Origin: an uncultured bacterium
GTDB taxonomy: Bacteria; Patescibacteriota; Patescibacteriia; Patescibacteriales; UBA12465
Reading direction: 5' to 3'
Assembly (NCBI GenBank): GCA_903945435.1
Contig: CAJAVM010000010.1
Span: 1-44,759, forward strand
DNA: 44,759 nt
The notes under the pieces are model-generated. The model was not told the origin of the DNA. It saw nothing but the letters and a program-made list of their open reading frames with translations, and did no database searches. A program made the position numbers and the translations under genes. Shown one piece after another: positions 25,697 through 33,950 of the stretch (positions are counted from its first letter, which is position 1; every line of letters begins with the position of its first letter).

Positions 25697-27172
25697 ATGA
25701 ATCTTGCCAAAAAAATAGCCCACAATACACTGATTCAAATAATCGGTAAAATTATTTCCACGGTCCTAGGGCTTTTTTCTTTGGCCCTTATTACACGTTA
25801 TCTGGGTCAGGAAGGCTTTGGGGAATACACAACCATTATTACTTTTTTAACAATCTTTGCCGTGATTGCTGATTTTGGTTTAACGCTAGTAACGGTGCAA
25901 ATGATCAGCGGAACAAAAGATCAGCTTAAAGAGAACAAAATTCTTAATAATCTATTTAGCTTTCGTTTAATCTCTATACTTGGGTTATTGCTTATTGCCC
26001 CACTAGTTTTAATCTTCATGCCTTATAATCAGGCGATTAAACTAGGGGTATTGATTACTGCTCTTTATTTTGTGTTTCCCGCTTTAAGTCAGGTTATTAT
26101 TGGATTGCTACAAAAAAGATTAAGCATGGATAGAGCAGCTTTAGCGGAAGTATTAAGCCGTATAGTTTTAGTTATAGCTATTTTGAGCGTTTGGCGTTAT
26201 GATTTAGGCCTTAATGGAATTTTAATAGCAACTGTATTATCTGGAGCATCTAGTTTTCTATTTCATTATTTGTTTGCTATTAAGTTCTCTACTCTTAAGC
26301 CGGAATTTGATGCAAAAATTTGGAAAGAAATATTTCATCGTTCGTGGCCATTAGCAATTACTATAATCTTAAATTTAATATATTTAAGAACTGATATTAT
26401 TTTCTTGTCTTTATTTAAAAGTGCGGGAGAGGTTGGTCTATATGGCGCTGCTTATAAAGTAGTCGATGTATTAACAACCCTACCTTTTATGTTTGCTGGG
26501 TTAATTCTTCCGATTTTAACTGCCGCCTGGATAGACAAAAAGATTGATTATTTTAAAAATGTTCTACAGAAATCGTTTGATATTATGGCCATTATTGCAA
26601 TTCCTCTAATTATTGGCGGCCAATTTTTAGCTGGCCCAGTAATGCAAGTAGTCGCTGGTCAGGAATTTAATAAATCTGGAATTATATTACAATTATTAAT
26701 TATTGCAGTTTCAGCAATATTTTTAGGAACCATGTTTTCGCATGCCGTTATTGCCTTAGACAAACAAAAAAAACTGATTGGTTTTTATGCATTTACCAGT
26801 ATCAGCTCACTCGCCGCTTATTTTATTCTAATCCCCAAATTTTCCTATTTTGGTGCGGCTGCAGTAACTATCTATAGTGAGTCTTTAATTGCAATTTTTT
26901 CCGCCTACTGTGTTTTTAAATATAGTCGCTTTCTTCCCAACTTAAAAACTATGACAAGATCAGTTATTTCTGGAATATGTATGGGTTTATTTCTTTACTA
27001 TTATCCAGACAGCTTACAAACAGGGGTTCTAAAATTAATTTTTACGATTTTAATTGCCTCAATGATTTATTTCGTTTCTTTATTTTTAATTGGTGGAATA
27101 AAATTAGAGGATTTAAAAACAATCTCTAAAAAATCTAGCGGAAGCCAGCCCTATAATTCAAGTAACTTATAA
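25697..27172 (+). CDS. Polysaccharide/lipid flippase (MATE/Wzx superfamily)
   Basis: 491-residue integral membrane protein with about 12-14 hydrophobic helices. The N-terminal amphipathic stretch NLAKKIAHNTLIQIIGKIIS and the following block SLALITRYLGQEGFGEYTTIITFLTIFAVIADFGL are typical of oligosaccharide flippases of the MVF/Wzx group. It would move a lipid-linked sugar or other lipid precursor across the membrane. The start MNLAKK at 25697 is chosen because the longer frame begins upstream of the -10 box. It runs 3 nt into the pseudouridine synthase gene. No glycosyltransferases are adjacent to tell the substrate. Confidence 0.88.
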   Translation: MNLAKKIAHNTLIQIIGKIISTVLGLFSLALITRYLGQEGFGEYTTIITFLTIFAVIADFGLTLVTVQMISGTKDQLKENKILNNLFSFRLISILGLLLIAPLVLIFMPYNQAIKLGVLITALYFVFPALSQVIIGLLQKRLSMDRAALAEVLSRIVLVIAILSVWRYDLGLNGILIATVLSGASSFLFHYLFAIKFSTLKPEFDAKIWKEIFHRSWPLAITIILNLIYLRTDIIFLSLFKSAGEVGLYGAAYKVVDVLTTLPFMFAGLILPILTAAWIDKKIDYFKNVLQKSFDIMAIIAIPLIIGGQFLAGPVMQVVAGQEFNKSGIILQLLIIAVSAIFLGTMFSHAVIALDKQKKLIGFYAFTSISSLAAYFILIPKFSYFGAAAVTIYSESLIAIFSAYCVFKYSRFLPNLKTMTRSVISGICMGLFLYYYPDSLQTGVLKLIFTILIASMIYFVSLFLIGGIKLEDLKTISKKSSGSQPYNSSNL

Positions 27173-27175
27173 TAT

Positions 27176-27940
27176 ATGAACAACACTTTTCCAGAAATAA
27201 TTTTTGAAGACAATGACTGTTTAGTGATTAATAAACCAGCTGGCCTAGCTGTTCATCATGGTGGCAACATTGAAGGCGAAACCTTAACTGATTTATTAGT
27301 AGATCGCTATCCAAGCATCGCTACGGTTGGTGATGATCCTGAAAGACCAGGAATTGTTCATCGTTTAGATAAGGATGTAAGTGGACTAATGGTAGTTGCA
27401 AAAAATAACGATAGCTTTAATAACTTAAAGATGCAATTTCAAAAACGTGAAATTAACAAACAATATTTTGCACTAGTACATGGTAAAGTTGAAAAAGATG
27501 GTGATAATATATGCTTCCCAATTAAACGTGCTAAAGATGGTTACCGCATGGCCGCCATGCCCTTAAATACTACTGACTTATTAGTACGTCGTAATCCAAA
27601 ATCTAGAGATAAGGGAAATATTTCCGGCCTATTTAAAGCAAAGGAAGCAATTACCGAATTTAAAGTAATAAAGAGATTCGTAAATTATACTTATCTAGAT
27701 GTTAAAATAAAAACTGGAAGAACACATCAAATTAGGGTTCACTTTTTCGCTTACGGACATCCACTAGTTGGCGATACTCTATACTTTACTAAAAAAACTA
27801 AAGTAAAAAATGATAAAATCAATCTTGGACGCGTATTTTTAATGGCTAGTCGCTTATCATTTACTACTTTAGCGGGAGAAAAAAAGGATTTTACAATCAA
27901 GCTTGATTCCAAGCTTGAAGCTTTTCTGCCCAAATTTTAA
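27176..27940 (+). CDS. RluA/RluD-family pseudouridine synthase
   Basis: Isomerises uridine in rRNA or tRNA. The 254-residue protein has the catalytic motif HRLDKDVSGLMV (62-73; Asp65 catalytic), KPAGLAVHHGG near the N-terminus, KQYFALVHG and the late block KIKTGRTHQIRVHFFAYGHPLVGD. The N-terminal S4 RNA-binding domain of RluD is absent, as in RluA/TruC-type members, so the RNA target cannot be assigned. It is co-transcribed with the flippase gene 3 nt upstream. Confidence 0.92.
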   Translation: MNNTFPEIIFEDNDCLVINKPAGLAVHHGGNIEGETLTDLLVDRYPSIATVGDDPERPGIVHRLDKDVSGLMVVAKNNDSFNNLKMQFQKREINKQYFALVHGKVEKDGDNICFPIKRAKDGYRMAAMPLNTTDLLVRRNPKSRDKGNISGLFKAKEAITEFKVIKRFVNYTYLDVKIKTGRTHQIRVHFFAYGHPLVGDTLYFTKKTKVKNDKINLGRVFLMASRLSFTTLAGEKKDFTIKLDSKLEAFLPKF

Positions 27941-27964
27941 ATTACAAAAAATATTATTTAAACT

Positions 27965-27993
27965 TTGACTCTGATATCGTTTTTTAGTATAAT
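27965..27993 (+). promoter_or_regulatory. Promoter of the thioredoxin-fold membrane protein
   Basis: TTGACT (27965-27970), 17-nt spacer, TATAAT (27988-27993). Predicted start near 28000, 44 nt before the ATG at 28044. Confidence 0.85.
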
Positions 27994-28043
27994 AGCATTT
28001 ATAAAGAATTAATAAATAAGTAATTAATAATGTAATAAACCTT

Positions 28044-29072
28044 ATGAAAAAACACCTCAAGCGCTTAGCGCAATCAAAGACCATGACTAAGGTGGTTTTG
28101 CCGATTGTTTTGGTTATCATTTTAGCTATCATAGGCTATATGTCTTTTAAAAAACCCGCTGGTAATCAGCCAGTAAAGGGTAAAAATTTAAATAGTGAAG
28201 CAGCTAAAGTAGCCGCTGAAACTTTTATTAACGGCTACTTAATGTCTGGAGATAATAAGGCAACAATCAAAGAAATTACTGAATTCTATGGTTTTTATAA
28301 ATTAAAAGTTGATATCGTAAGCGATGTAGTCGATTCCTACATGACTAAAGATGGCAAATTCTTCTTCCCTCAAGCTTTTGATGTTGATGATATGATGAAA
28401 AAAGGTACTGGTGCCGCTGCTAACGGAGCTGCTGCTACTACTGCGCCAGCTGATTTACCCAAAACAGATAAACCAGTTGTTGAATTATTTGTTATGAGTC
28501 ATTGCCCTTACGGAACTCAAATTGAAAAAGGTATGTTACCAGTAGTAGAAACACTTGGTAAAAAAATGGACTTTTCTTTAAAATTTGTTGATTATGCTAT
28601 GCACGGTGAAGTTGAACTTAAAGAACAAATTGTTCAATACTGTATCGACAAAGAACAAGCAAGTACATTTAACAACTACCTTAAATGTTTCTTAAATAAT
28701 AGTGATAGCGCAAGTTGTGTAACTTCAGCTAATGTAAATAAGTCTAAGCTTGATACTTGCGTGGCGACAACTGACGCAAAATATAAAATTACAGAAAACT
28801 TTAAGAATAAAGTTGGATTTAAAGGTAGTTATGCTGGTTTTGATATCTATAAAGAAGACAACGCTAAATATGGTGTAGGTGGTTCACCGACCTTGGTAAT
28901 TAACGGCAAGACTGTAGAGACTGGGCGTGATTCAGCTACTTTATTAAGCACTATCTGTGCTGCTTTCAATAATCAACCGGCTGAATGTAAGACTACTCTT
29001 TCTAATGAAACCCCTGCGCCTGGATTTGGAACTGGAACAACTGCCGGATCTGCAGCTGCAAGTTGCAACTAA
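28044..29072 (+). CDS. Membrane-anchored DsbA-like thioredoxin-fold protein
   Basis: 342 residues. A basic N-terminus and one membrane helix (about 17-34) anchor an extracytoplasmic region. After an Ala/Pro linker (about 128-150) comes a thioredoxin fold starting VELFVMSHCPYGTQIEKG, where only the first Cys of the usual CxxC is present (CPYG). The cis-Pro loop appears as GGSPTLVING. Further cysteines (IVQYC, LKCFL, SCV, DTCV, TIC, ECK and a terminal SCN) suggest structural disulfides. Likely roles are disulfide exchange or thiol chemistry at the cell surface; the single-Cys site resembles isomerase or GILT-like variants. It has its own promoter and a strong terminator. Confidence 0.8.
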   Translation: MKKHLKRLAQSKTMTKVVLPIVLVIILAIIGYMSFKKPAGNQPVKGKNLNSEAAKVAAETFINGYLMSGDNKATIKEITEFYGFYKLKVDIVSDVVDSYMTKDGKFFFPQAFDVDDMMKKGTGAAANGAAATTAPADLPKTDKPVVELFVMSHCPYGTQIEKGMLPVVETLGKKMDFSLKFVDYAMHGEVELKEQIVQYCIDKEQASTFNNYLKCFLNNSDSASCVTSANVNKSKLDTCVATTDAKYKITENFKNKVGFKGSYAGFDIYKEDNAKYGVGGSPTLVINGKTVETGRDSATLLSTICAAFNNQPAECKTTLSNETPAPGFGTGTTAGSAAASCN

Positions 29073-29098
29073 CATCTAACACCGATAAAATAACTCAT

Positions 29099-29130
29099 AA
29101 AAAAGACTCGATTTAATTCGAGTCTTTTTT
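29099..29130. terminator. Bidirectional terminator
   Basis: Perfect stem A6-GACTCG (29099-29110) with CGAGTC-T6 (29119-29130), 8-nt loop. It ends the thioredoxin-fold gene and the convergent csoR-trxA-gdhA operon. Confidence 0.92.
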
Positions 29131-29161
29131 ATTATCTAAAGTTTGAACCACAACTTAAATT

Positions 29162-30388
29162 TTATATTCGACCACGATACTGCTCGGCTTTAATAATTTT
29201 ACTAATAGCTATTGCGTAGGCGGCATTACGTAAAGTATGTTTTTTGTCCCAAGAAATATATTTTTGATAAACACGTTCCCAGTTTAACTTCATTTTTTTA
29301 TCTAACAAATTACGTAAATACTCTTCATCTAAAATTTGACCAGTTCGATTTTGCGCCCATTCGAAATAGCTAGTTATAACCCCTCCCGAATTAGCTAGAA
29401 TATCAGGTACAATTATTTTCCCGGCTTCAAATAAAATTTTATCGGCCTCAAAAGTAATCGGGCCATTAGCTAACTCAATAATATATTTAGCTTTAATCTT
29501 ATAAGCATTATCAATAGTAATTTGATTTTCTAAAGCGGCCAATATTAAAATATCAACTTCGGTTTCTAATAGTTCGGCGTTAGAAATTTTTTCTCCATCA
29601 ACATAATCACCAACTAATTTATTCTGGTTTTTTAATTCAGAAATTGATTTAACATTCAACCCCTTAACATTACGAATTCCGCTTTTACTGTCAGAGGCGG
29701 CAACAACTTTAAAGCCGTCATCTGATAATTTTTCAGCAATAAAAGAACCGGCATTACCAAAACCCTGAATCGCAACCGTTAAACCAGACTGGCTAGATAA
29801 AAACTTATTAACCATTTCTTTGATTACAATATAGCCTCCCTGAGCAGTAGCGTCACCGCGCATAGCAATTCCGCCCAACTCGACAGGCTTACCAGTAATC
29901 ATTCCGGGCTCATGATGACCAACTTTTTTCTCAAATTCATCCAACATCCAGGACATGATTTTACCGTTCGTATACACATCTGGTGCAGGAATATCTTTAT
30001 CTTGTCCCAAAAAATCAATAAAGGCATTCGCATATTGACGACTAATCTTTTCTAAATCTTGTTCATTAAATTCTTTAGGATTAAATCGTATTCCTCCTTT
30101 AGCGCCACCATAAGGAATATCAGCTAAAGAATTTTTAAGAGTCATCCAAAAGGCTAGCGATTTTACCTCATCTTCGTTAACATCAGGATGAAACCTGATA
30201 CCGCCTTTTCCCGGGCCAAGCGCTCGATTATAAAGAATTCTCCAGGCAGGATATTTATTACCATTTATTTCTAGCTCAGCATATTTTGTTTGGACTGGCT
30301 CTAAAAGGACTTTTATATCCTGATCGCTAATATTCTCTAACAACTGAATTTCTTTAAGTCGATTTAAATTATCATTAAAGATACTCAT
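29162..30388 (-). CDS. gdhA: Glutamate dehydrogenase (Glu/Leu/Phe/Val family)
   Basis: Interconverts glutamate and 2-oxoglutarate plus ammonia with NAD(P)H. The 408-residue protein has the N-terminal block GPGKGGIRFHPDVN, the catalytic lysine block DIPYGGAKGGIRFNP, the PAPDVYTNGKIMSWMLDE block and a Rossmann fold starting VAIQGFGNAGSFIAEKL. Length fits the hexameric short type. It is the last gene of a csoR-trxA-gdhA operon (11 nt after trxA). It could be one link between carbon and nitrogen in a cell with few amino-acid pathways; direction and cofactor are not visible. Confidence 0.93.
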   Translation of the reverse strand: MSIFNDNLNRLKEIQLLENISDQDIKVLLEPVQTKYAELEINGNKYPAWRILYNRALGPGKGGIRFHPDVNEDEVKSLAFWMTLKNSLADIPYGGAKGGIRFNPKEFNEQDLEKISRQYANAFIDFLGQDKDIPAPDVYTNGKIMSWMLDEFEKKVGHHEPGMITGKPVELGGIAMRGDATAQGGYIVIKEMVNKFLSSQSGLTVAIQGFGNAGSFIAEKLSDDGFKVVAASDSKSGIRNVKGLNVKSISELKNQNKLVGDYVDGEKISNAELLETEVDILILAALENQITIDNAYKIKAKYIIELANGPITFEADKILFEAGKIIVPDILANSGGVITSYFEWAQNRTGQILDEEYLRNLLDKKMKLNWERVYQKYISWDKKHTLRNAAYAIAISKIIKAEQYRGRI

Positions 30389-30399
30389 ATAATAAATTT

Positions 30400-30732
30400 T
30401 TATTTAATGAAAGCTTCTATTTCATTCTTTAGGGTTTCTTTGTTTCTCATGCCGATAAATTCTCCGATAATTTTACCACCCTTAAAAAGTTTCATATTAG
30501 GAATACTTTGAATCTGATATTCCATTGCTAAATCTTGGTTACTACCATCTTCGGTATTTACTTTAGCAATTTTTACTTTTCCGGCCATATCAACAGCTAA
30601 CTCATCGAGAATTGGAGCCATCATCTGACAAGGCATACACCATGGTGCCCAAAAATCAACCAAGACTGGCTGGTCGCTGTTTAAAACTTCTGCTTGAAAA
30701 TTACTTTTGTTAAGTTCCATTGCTTTTGACAT
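30400..30732 (-). CDS. trxA: Thioredoxin (CMPC active site)
   Basis: 110-residue cytoplasmic thioredoxin. Active site FWAPWCMPCQMM with Cys32 and Cys35; the canonical CGPC is here CMPC, which should shift the redox potential. The cis-proline loop SIPNMKLFKGG and the terminal GMRNKETLKNEIEAFI helix are standard. It lies 10 nt after csoR and 11 nt before gdhA. Its place behind a CsoR-family repressor suggests a thiol or metal stress response; that is inference. Confidence 0.95.
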   Translation of the reverse strand: MSKAMELNKSNFQAEVLNSDQPVLVDFWAPWCMPCQMMAPILDELAVDMAGKVKIAKVNTEDGSNQDLAMEYQIQSIPNMKLFKGGKIIGEFIGMRNKETLKNEIEAFIK

Positions 30733-30742
30733 AAATTTATTT

Positions 30743-30985
30743 TTATTTGTTAATTAATTCTTTAAATATCTTTTCCATTTTTTCCTGACTATTATTTTTT
30801 TTATCTAATAAACAATAGTTAAATTCATCAGCGATTATTTTTTCCATTAACGAAGCCATCGCAGACTTAATTGCTTTTAATTGAACTATAAGACCAATAC
30901 AATCTTTAGGGCCAGTAGCCACCATTTTTTTAATACCCTCTAATTGTCCAATAATATTATTAATTCTCTGTTCACTAGTTTTCAT
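30743..30985 (-). CDS. csoR: CsoR/RcnR/FrmR-family transcriptional repressor
   Basis: 80-residue all-helical regulator with the family core RINNIIGQLEGIKKM, DC (Cys29), QLKAIKSAM and a distal Cys58. In copper-sensing CsoR the ligands are Cys, a His four residues before the second Cys, and that Cys; here the His position is Glu54 (block DEFNYC). The two cysteines with no His is the pattern of persulfide-sensing CstR or related thiol sensors, so copper sensing is doubtful. It sits first in the operon directly behind its own probable operator, implying autoregulation. Confidence 0.9.
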   Translation of the reverse strand: MKTSEQRINNIIGQLEGIKKMVATGPKDCIGLIVQLKAIKSAMASLMEKIIADEFNYCLLDKKNNSQEKMEKIFKELINK

Positions 30986-30994
30986 ATATTACAT

Positions 30995-31022
30995 ATTATC
31001 ATACACCCCCCTGGGGTGTCAA
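30995..31022 (-). promoter_or_regulatory. csoR-trxA-gdhA promoter with CsoR-type operator
   Basis: Minus-strand TTGACA (31022-31017), 16-nt spacer, GATAAT (31000-30995). The spacer is filled by a pseudo-palindrome ACACCCC-cct-GGGGTGT (31003-31019), the G/C-tract layout of CsoR-family operators. A repressor here would block both promoter boxes. The predicted start near 30988 is about 3 nt from the csoR ATG, so the mRNA would be almost leaderless. Confidence 0.85.
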
Positions 31023-31027
31023 GATTA

Positions 31028-31050
31028 TAAAAAAATAAGCCTGAGCCTAT
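31028..31050 (-). terminator. Terminator of the methyltransferase gene
   Basis: ATAAGC (31035-31040) with GCCTAT (31045-31050), one G-U pair, 4-nt loop, then seven T on the minus strand. It starts 5 nt after the stop codon. Confidence 0.7.
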
Positions 31051-31055
31051 TTTTT

Positions 31056-31766
31056 TTAACTTAATATCAGCCAATAATTGTATTTCTCAGACCGAATAGT
31101 AATATTTTTAAAGTCAGCCTTTTTAGCTAAATAAAGTAATTCTCGACGAGTAAACGCGTGATAATAACGATTACTAATAGTCTCTCCGTGCTTATTCTTC
31201 CAAGGAAAAATAATATCTCCAAAATCTTTTTTATTTAAACCAATGAGCTTATAAAAGATTTGTTTAATTATCAAAGATTTATGACGACTAGACCATAGAT
31301 TCCAGTTACTAATCACAATCACCCCGTCGTTCTCTAGCAATAAACGCATCGACTTTAAAATTTGTATTTTTAAATCTTTACCAGGGATATGCTGTAATAC
31401 TGCTAAGCAAAAAATGGCATTAAATTTTTTATTACCAAGAGTACCAAGAGTATTAATATTTAAATTATTGCCCGCCAAATCAAGTTCTAAAAATTTGTTC
31501 TTTGGATAGTTCTTTTTTGCTAAATTTAAAAGTGAGCGACTATTATCTATTCCTAGGTAATCAATATTTTTATTTTCCAATGCTTCCAATAGGCGACCAT
31601 TACCACAACCAGCGTCTAGAACCCTGTCTCCATTCTTTACTTGATTAGCAAAAGTTCTAATCTCCGGCCAAATCTCTTTTTTTCTCGTAATATCAAAATC
31701 AGCCGCAATTTTATCGTAGCTATTTTTTGATAATTCTAACAAATTTTCAACAATTTTTTGTTTCAT
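31056..31766 (-). CDS. Trm9/ALKBH8-like SAM-dependent methyltransferase
   Basis: 236-residue class I methyltransferase. It matches the eukaryotic tRNA wobble-uridine methyltransferase Trm9 along its length: SYDKIAADFDITRKKEIWPEI (16-36) corresponds to the Trm9 N-terminal block, VLDAGCGNGRLLE is motif I (49-61), CLAVLQHI is motif IV, FPWKNKHGE corresponds to the FVPW region, and RYYHAFTRRELLYLAKKADF matches the RYYH/EL block, with a terminal YNYW. Trm9 turns cm5U34 into mcm5U34. That activity is inferred; other small-molecule methyltransferases remain possible. It overlaps recQ by 1 nt, and an Elp3 gene lies 4 kb away. Confidence 0.7.
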   Translation of the reverse strand: MKQKIVENLLELSKNSYDKIAADFDITRKKEIWPEIRTFANQVKNGDRVLDAGCGNGRLLEALENKNIDYLGIDNSRSLLNLAKKNYPKNKFLELDLAGNNLNINTLGTLGNKKFNAIFCLAVLQHIPGKDLKIQILKSMRLLLENDGVIVISNWNLWSSRHKSLIIKQIFYKLIGLNKKDFGDIIFPWKNKHGETISNRYYHAFTRRELLYLAKKADFKNITIRSEKYNYWLILS

Positions 31767-33541
31767 TATTCGCTAACTAAATATTCTCTCTTATCGCCAC
31801 CTTTTTGCTTAAATTTTTCTAAACGTGAGCAACTATCACATTTTCCACACGGCCTAGCGTTCATATCGCCAAAATAATTTAAAATATATTCTTGACGACA
31901 ACCAGTATGATAAACGTAGCCCTCCATCTCGTCTAACTTTTCGTAAGCTCGCGCAGACTTCTCTTTTAATGCTTTAAAATCTAAATTAATATCTTCTGGT
32001 TCTACAATTTTTAATACTTTAATTTCCGTTCCTCTAAACGGCGGGCGATATTCAACTAAATCTTTTTCAGCTAATTTTTTTACCGCTCTAATTAAAGAAT
32101 CTTTTTTAATTTTTAGAACTACCGCAACTTCTTCTGGTGAAAAATCCCAACCGGCCTCTAATTCTACGCGATATTTCTCAGCTAATTTTTCCCATACTTC
32201 TTTTTGTGACTTTGAACGTTTACCGATAGAAGCATCTATTTCTACTAATGGTTTTTTTGCTTTTAAAAAGGAGCTAGTATTTTTTTCATTAGGACGAGAG
32301 ATATAGCCCTCTTTTTCTAGCATTTTCAAGGCTGTACCAATGGCCATTTCTGGAACATTTTCTGATAGATTTTGGGCAATTTCAGAATACGTAACTAAAA
32401 TTGAATTTGTTGGATTTATTTCTAATTCGACGCGCCGTAAGATAAAATCAAAAATCTCAATTACCATACGTGGTTCCGGATTGTCGCCCTTAATAAAAAA
32501 CTCACGTAAATATCTATCTTGCTGATGATAAAACAAAAGACAAAAACTATCGATACCATCTCGTCCAGCACGTCCGGCTTCTTGATAGTATGCCTCAACC
32601 GTACCGGGTAAATCGTGATGAATTACAAAACGAATATCTTTTTTATTAATTCCTAAGCCAAAGGCATTTGTTGCTACAACTACTTGTGCTTCCCCGCGCA
32701 TAAACTGTTCTTGAACCCAGTCACGACTACTAGCGTCCATCCCCGCGTGATAAGCAACTGCTTTTATATCATTGTCTGATAATAATTCTACTACTTCATC
32801 CGCTTTAGATCTTGTTCCGGTATAGATTATCCCCGAACCTAAATCAGGATTAGTAATTAAAAAATTTAAAATATGTTCTAGCTTCTGGCCGTTTTGTGAA
32901 GGAATAACTGCTAATTGTAAATTCGGACGCGCAAAACCAGTTAATACTATCTCTGGATTTTGTAAATTTAATTGTTTAATAATATCATCTCTTACTTCTG
33001 GAGTGGCCGTCGCTGTTAAGGCAACCACCGGCGGTCGACCAACAAATTTAACCGCTTCTTTCAAACGTAAATAACTAGGACGGAAATCGTGTCCCCACTG
33101 ACTAACACAATGAGCTTCATCGACTGCAAATAAAGAAACTTTAATATTTTTAAGTTCAGTCAAAAATTGCTGATTATAAAAACGCTCGGGTGCAATATAA
33201 ACTATTTTATAAAAACCTGATTTAATTTTTATTAAGCGATTATTAGTTTCATCTGGCGAAATAGAAGAATTAATGAAGGTCGCTGGGATTCCAACTCGTT
33301 CTAAAGAATCAACTTGGTCCTTCATTAAGGCAATTAGTGGAGAAATAACGATAGTTATGCCTTCTAAAATTAAGGCTGGAAGTTGAAATATTAATGATTT
33401 GCCTGCTCCAGTTGGTAAAACTACCATAGTATCATTGCCCTGAAGAATACTATCAATCGCCCGTTCTTGCCCAGGTCTAAAAGACTCATAACCAAAATGA
33501 ATCTTTAAAAGCTCCAATAATTGTTGTTTTCGGTGTGGCAT
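31766..33541 (-). CDS. recQ: RecQ-family ATP-dependent DNA helicase
   Basis: 3'-5' DNA helicase for repair and recombination. The start is taken as ATG at 33541 (591 residues); a TTG two codons upstream is less likely. Motifs: Walker [22 protein letters not shown] box [35 protein letters not shown], and [21 protein letters not shown] with EAGRAGRDG. Uncommonly, the zinc-binding block [12 protein letters not shown]...CGKCDSC is at the extreme C-terminus, after about 170 residues of winged-helix-like sequence, instead of directly after the helicase core. No HRDC domain is present. Confidence 0.92.
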   Translation of the reverse strand: MPHRKQQLLELLKIHFGYESFRPGQERAIDSILQGNDTMVVLPTGAGKSLIFQLPALILEGITIVISPLIALMKDQVDSLERVGIPATFINSSISPDETNNRLIKIKSGFYKIVYIAPERFYNQQFLTELKNIKVSLFAVDEAHCVSQWGHDFRPSYLRLKEAVKFVGRPPVVALTATATPEVRDDIIKQLNLQNPEIVLTGFARPNLQLAVIPSQNGQKLEHILNFLITNPDLGSGIIYTGTRSKADEVVELLSDNDIKAVAYHAGMDASSRDWVQEQFMRGEAQVVVATNAFGLGINKKDIRFVIHHDLPGTVEAYYQEAGRAGRDGIDSFCLLFYHQQDRYLREFFIKGDNPEPRMVIEIFDFILRRVELEINPTNSILVTYSEIAQNLSENVPEMAIGTALKMLEKEGYISRPNEKNTSSFLKAKKPLVEIDASIGKRSKSQKEVWEKLAEKYRVELEAGWDFSPEEVAVVLKIKKDSLIRAVKKLAEKDLVEYRPPFRGTEIKVLKIVEPEDINLDFKALKEKSARAYEKLDEMEGYVYHTGCRQEYILNYFGDMNARPCGKCDSCSRLEKFKQKGGDKREYLVSE

Positions 33542-33569
33542 TGACAAAATTGGTTAAAGGTTGTATAAT
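33541..33569 (+). promoter_or_regulatory. Promoter of the small membrane protein
   Basis: TTGACA (33541-33546), 17-nt spacer, TATAAT (33564-33569): both boxes perfect consensus. The -35 box overlaps the recQ start codon on the other strand, so the two genes may interfere. Predicted start near 33576, 50 nt before the ATG. Confidence 0.88.
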
Positions 33570-33625
33570 AATCTAATCACTTATTATTCGTTCATTTCAA
33601 ATTAAAACCAAATAAATTCAGTATC

Positions 33626-33886
33626 ATGAAGAAAATTATTTCTTTTTTCAAAACTTCGCCCCTATCAAAAGGCGATTTGATTATTCGCACTATAGCTCTT
33701 GTAGTTTTAGCCGCTATGTTTATTACTGGTTCCATTTATTTAATGGTAACCCAAGATTTTAGCGGTATTAGCTTCATGGCCGTAGGAATAATAATCCTCG
33801 GTATGGGTCTTTGGGGAATAAACCCCCCAGTCTTCGAAGCTTGGCTTCGATTTAACAACCCTCCAAATAATGATGACTCTAAATAA
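33626..33886 (+). CDS. Small two-TM membrane protein, unknown function
   Basis: 86 residues with a basic N-terminus (KKIISFFKTSPLSKGD), two hydrophobic helices (about 20-42 and 49-68) and a short polar C-terminal tail (NNPPNNDDSK). I do not recognise the family. A perfect consensus promoter and a strong downstream terminator make it a well-defined single-gene unit that should be highly expressed. Confidence 0.75.
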   Translation: MKKIISFFKTSPLSKGDLIIRTIALVVLAAMFITGSIYLMVTQDFSGISFMAVGIIILGMGLWGINPPVFEAWLRFNNPPNNDDSK

Positions 33887-33909
33887 TAGAGCCATCACTA
33901 CTACACACT

Positions 33910-33937
33910 AATCATCTTTCCCAAAAGATGATTTTTT
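33910..33937 (+). terminator. Terminator of the small membrane protein gene
   Basis: Perfect 10-bp stem AATCATCTTT/AAAGATGATT (33910-33919 with 33924-33933) followed by T6. On the minus strand there is no T run, so folD lacks an obvious terminator. Confidence 0.85.
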
Positions 33938-33950
33938 ATTTTACCAAATC

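Noticed and set aside
25613-25738. Longer starts for the pilin-like gene (25738) and the flippase gene (25613), which would make them overlap divergently
   Set aside because: Each longer start lies upstream of the -10 box of its own gene; the inner starts give a proper signal peptide and a typical flippase N-terminus.
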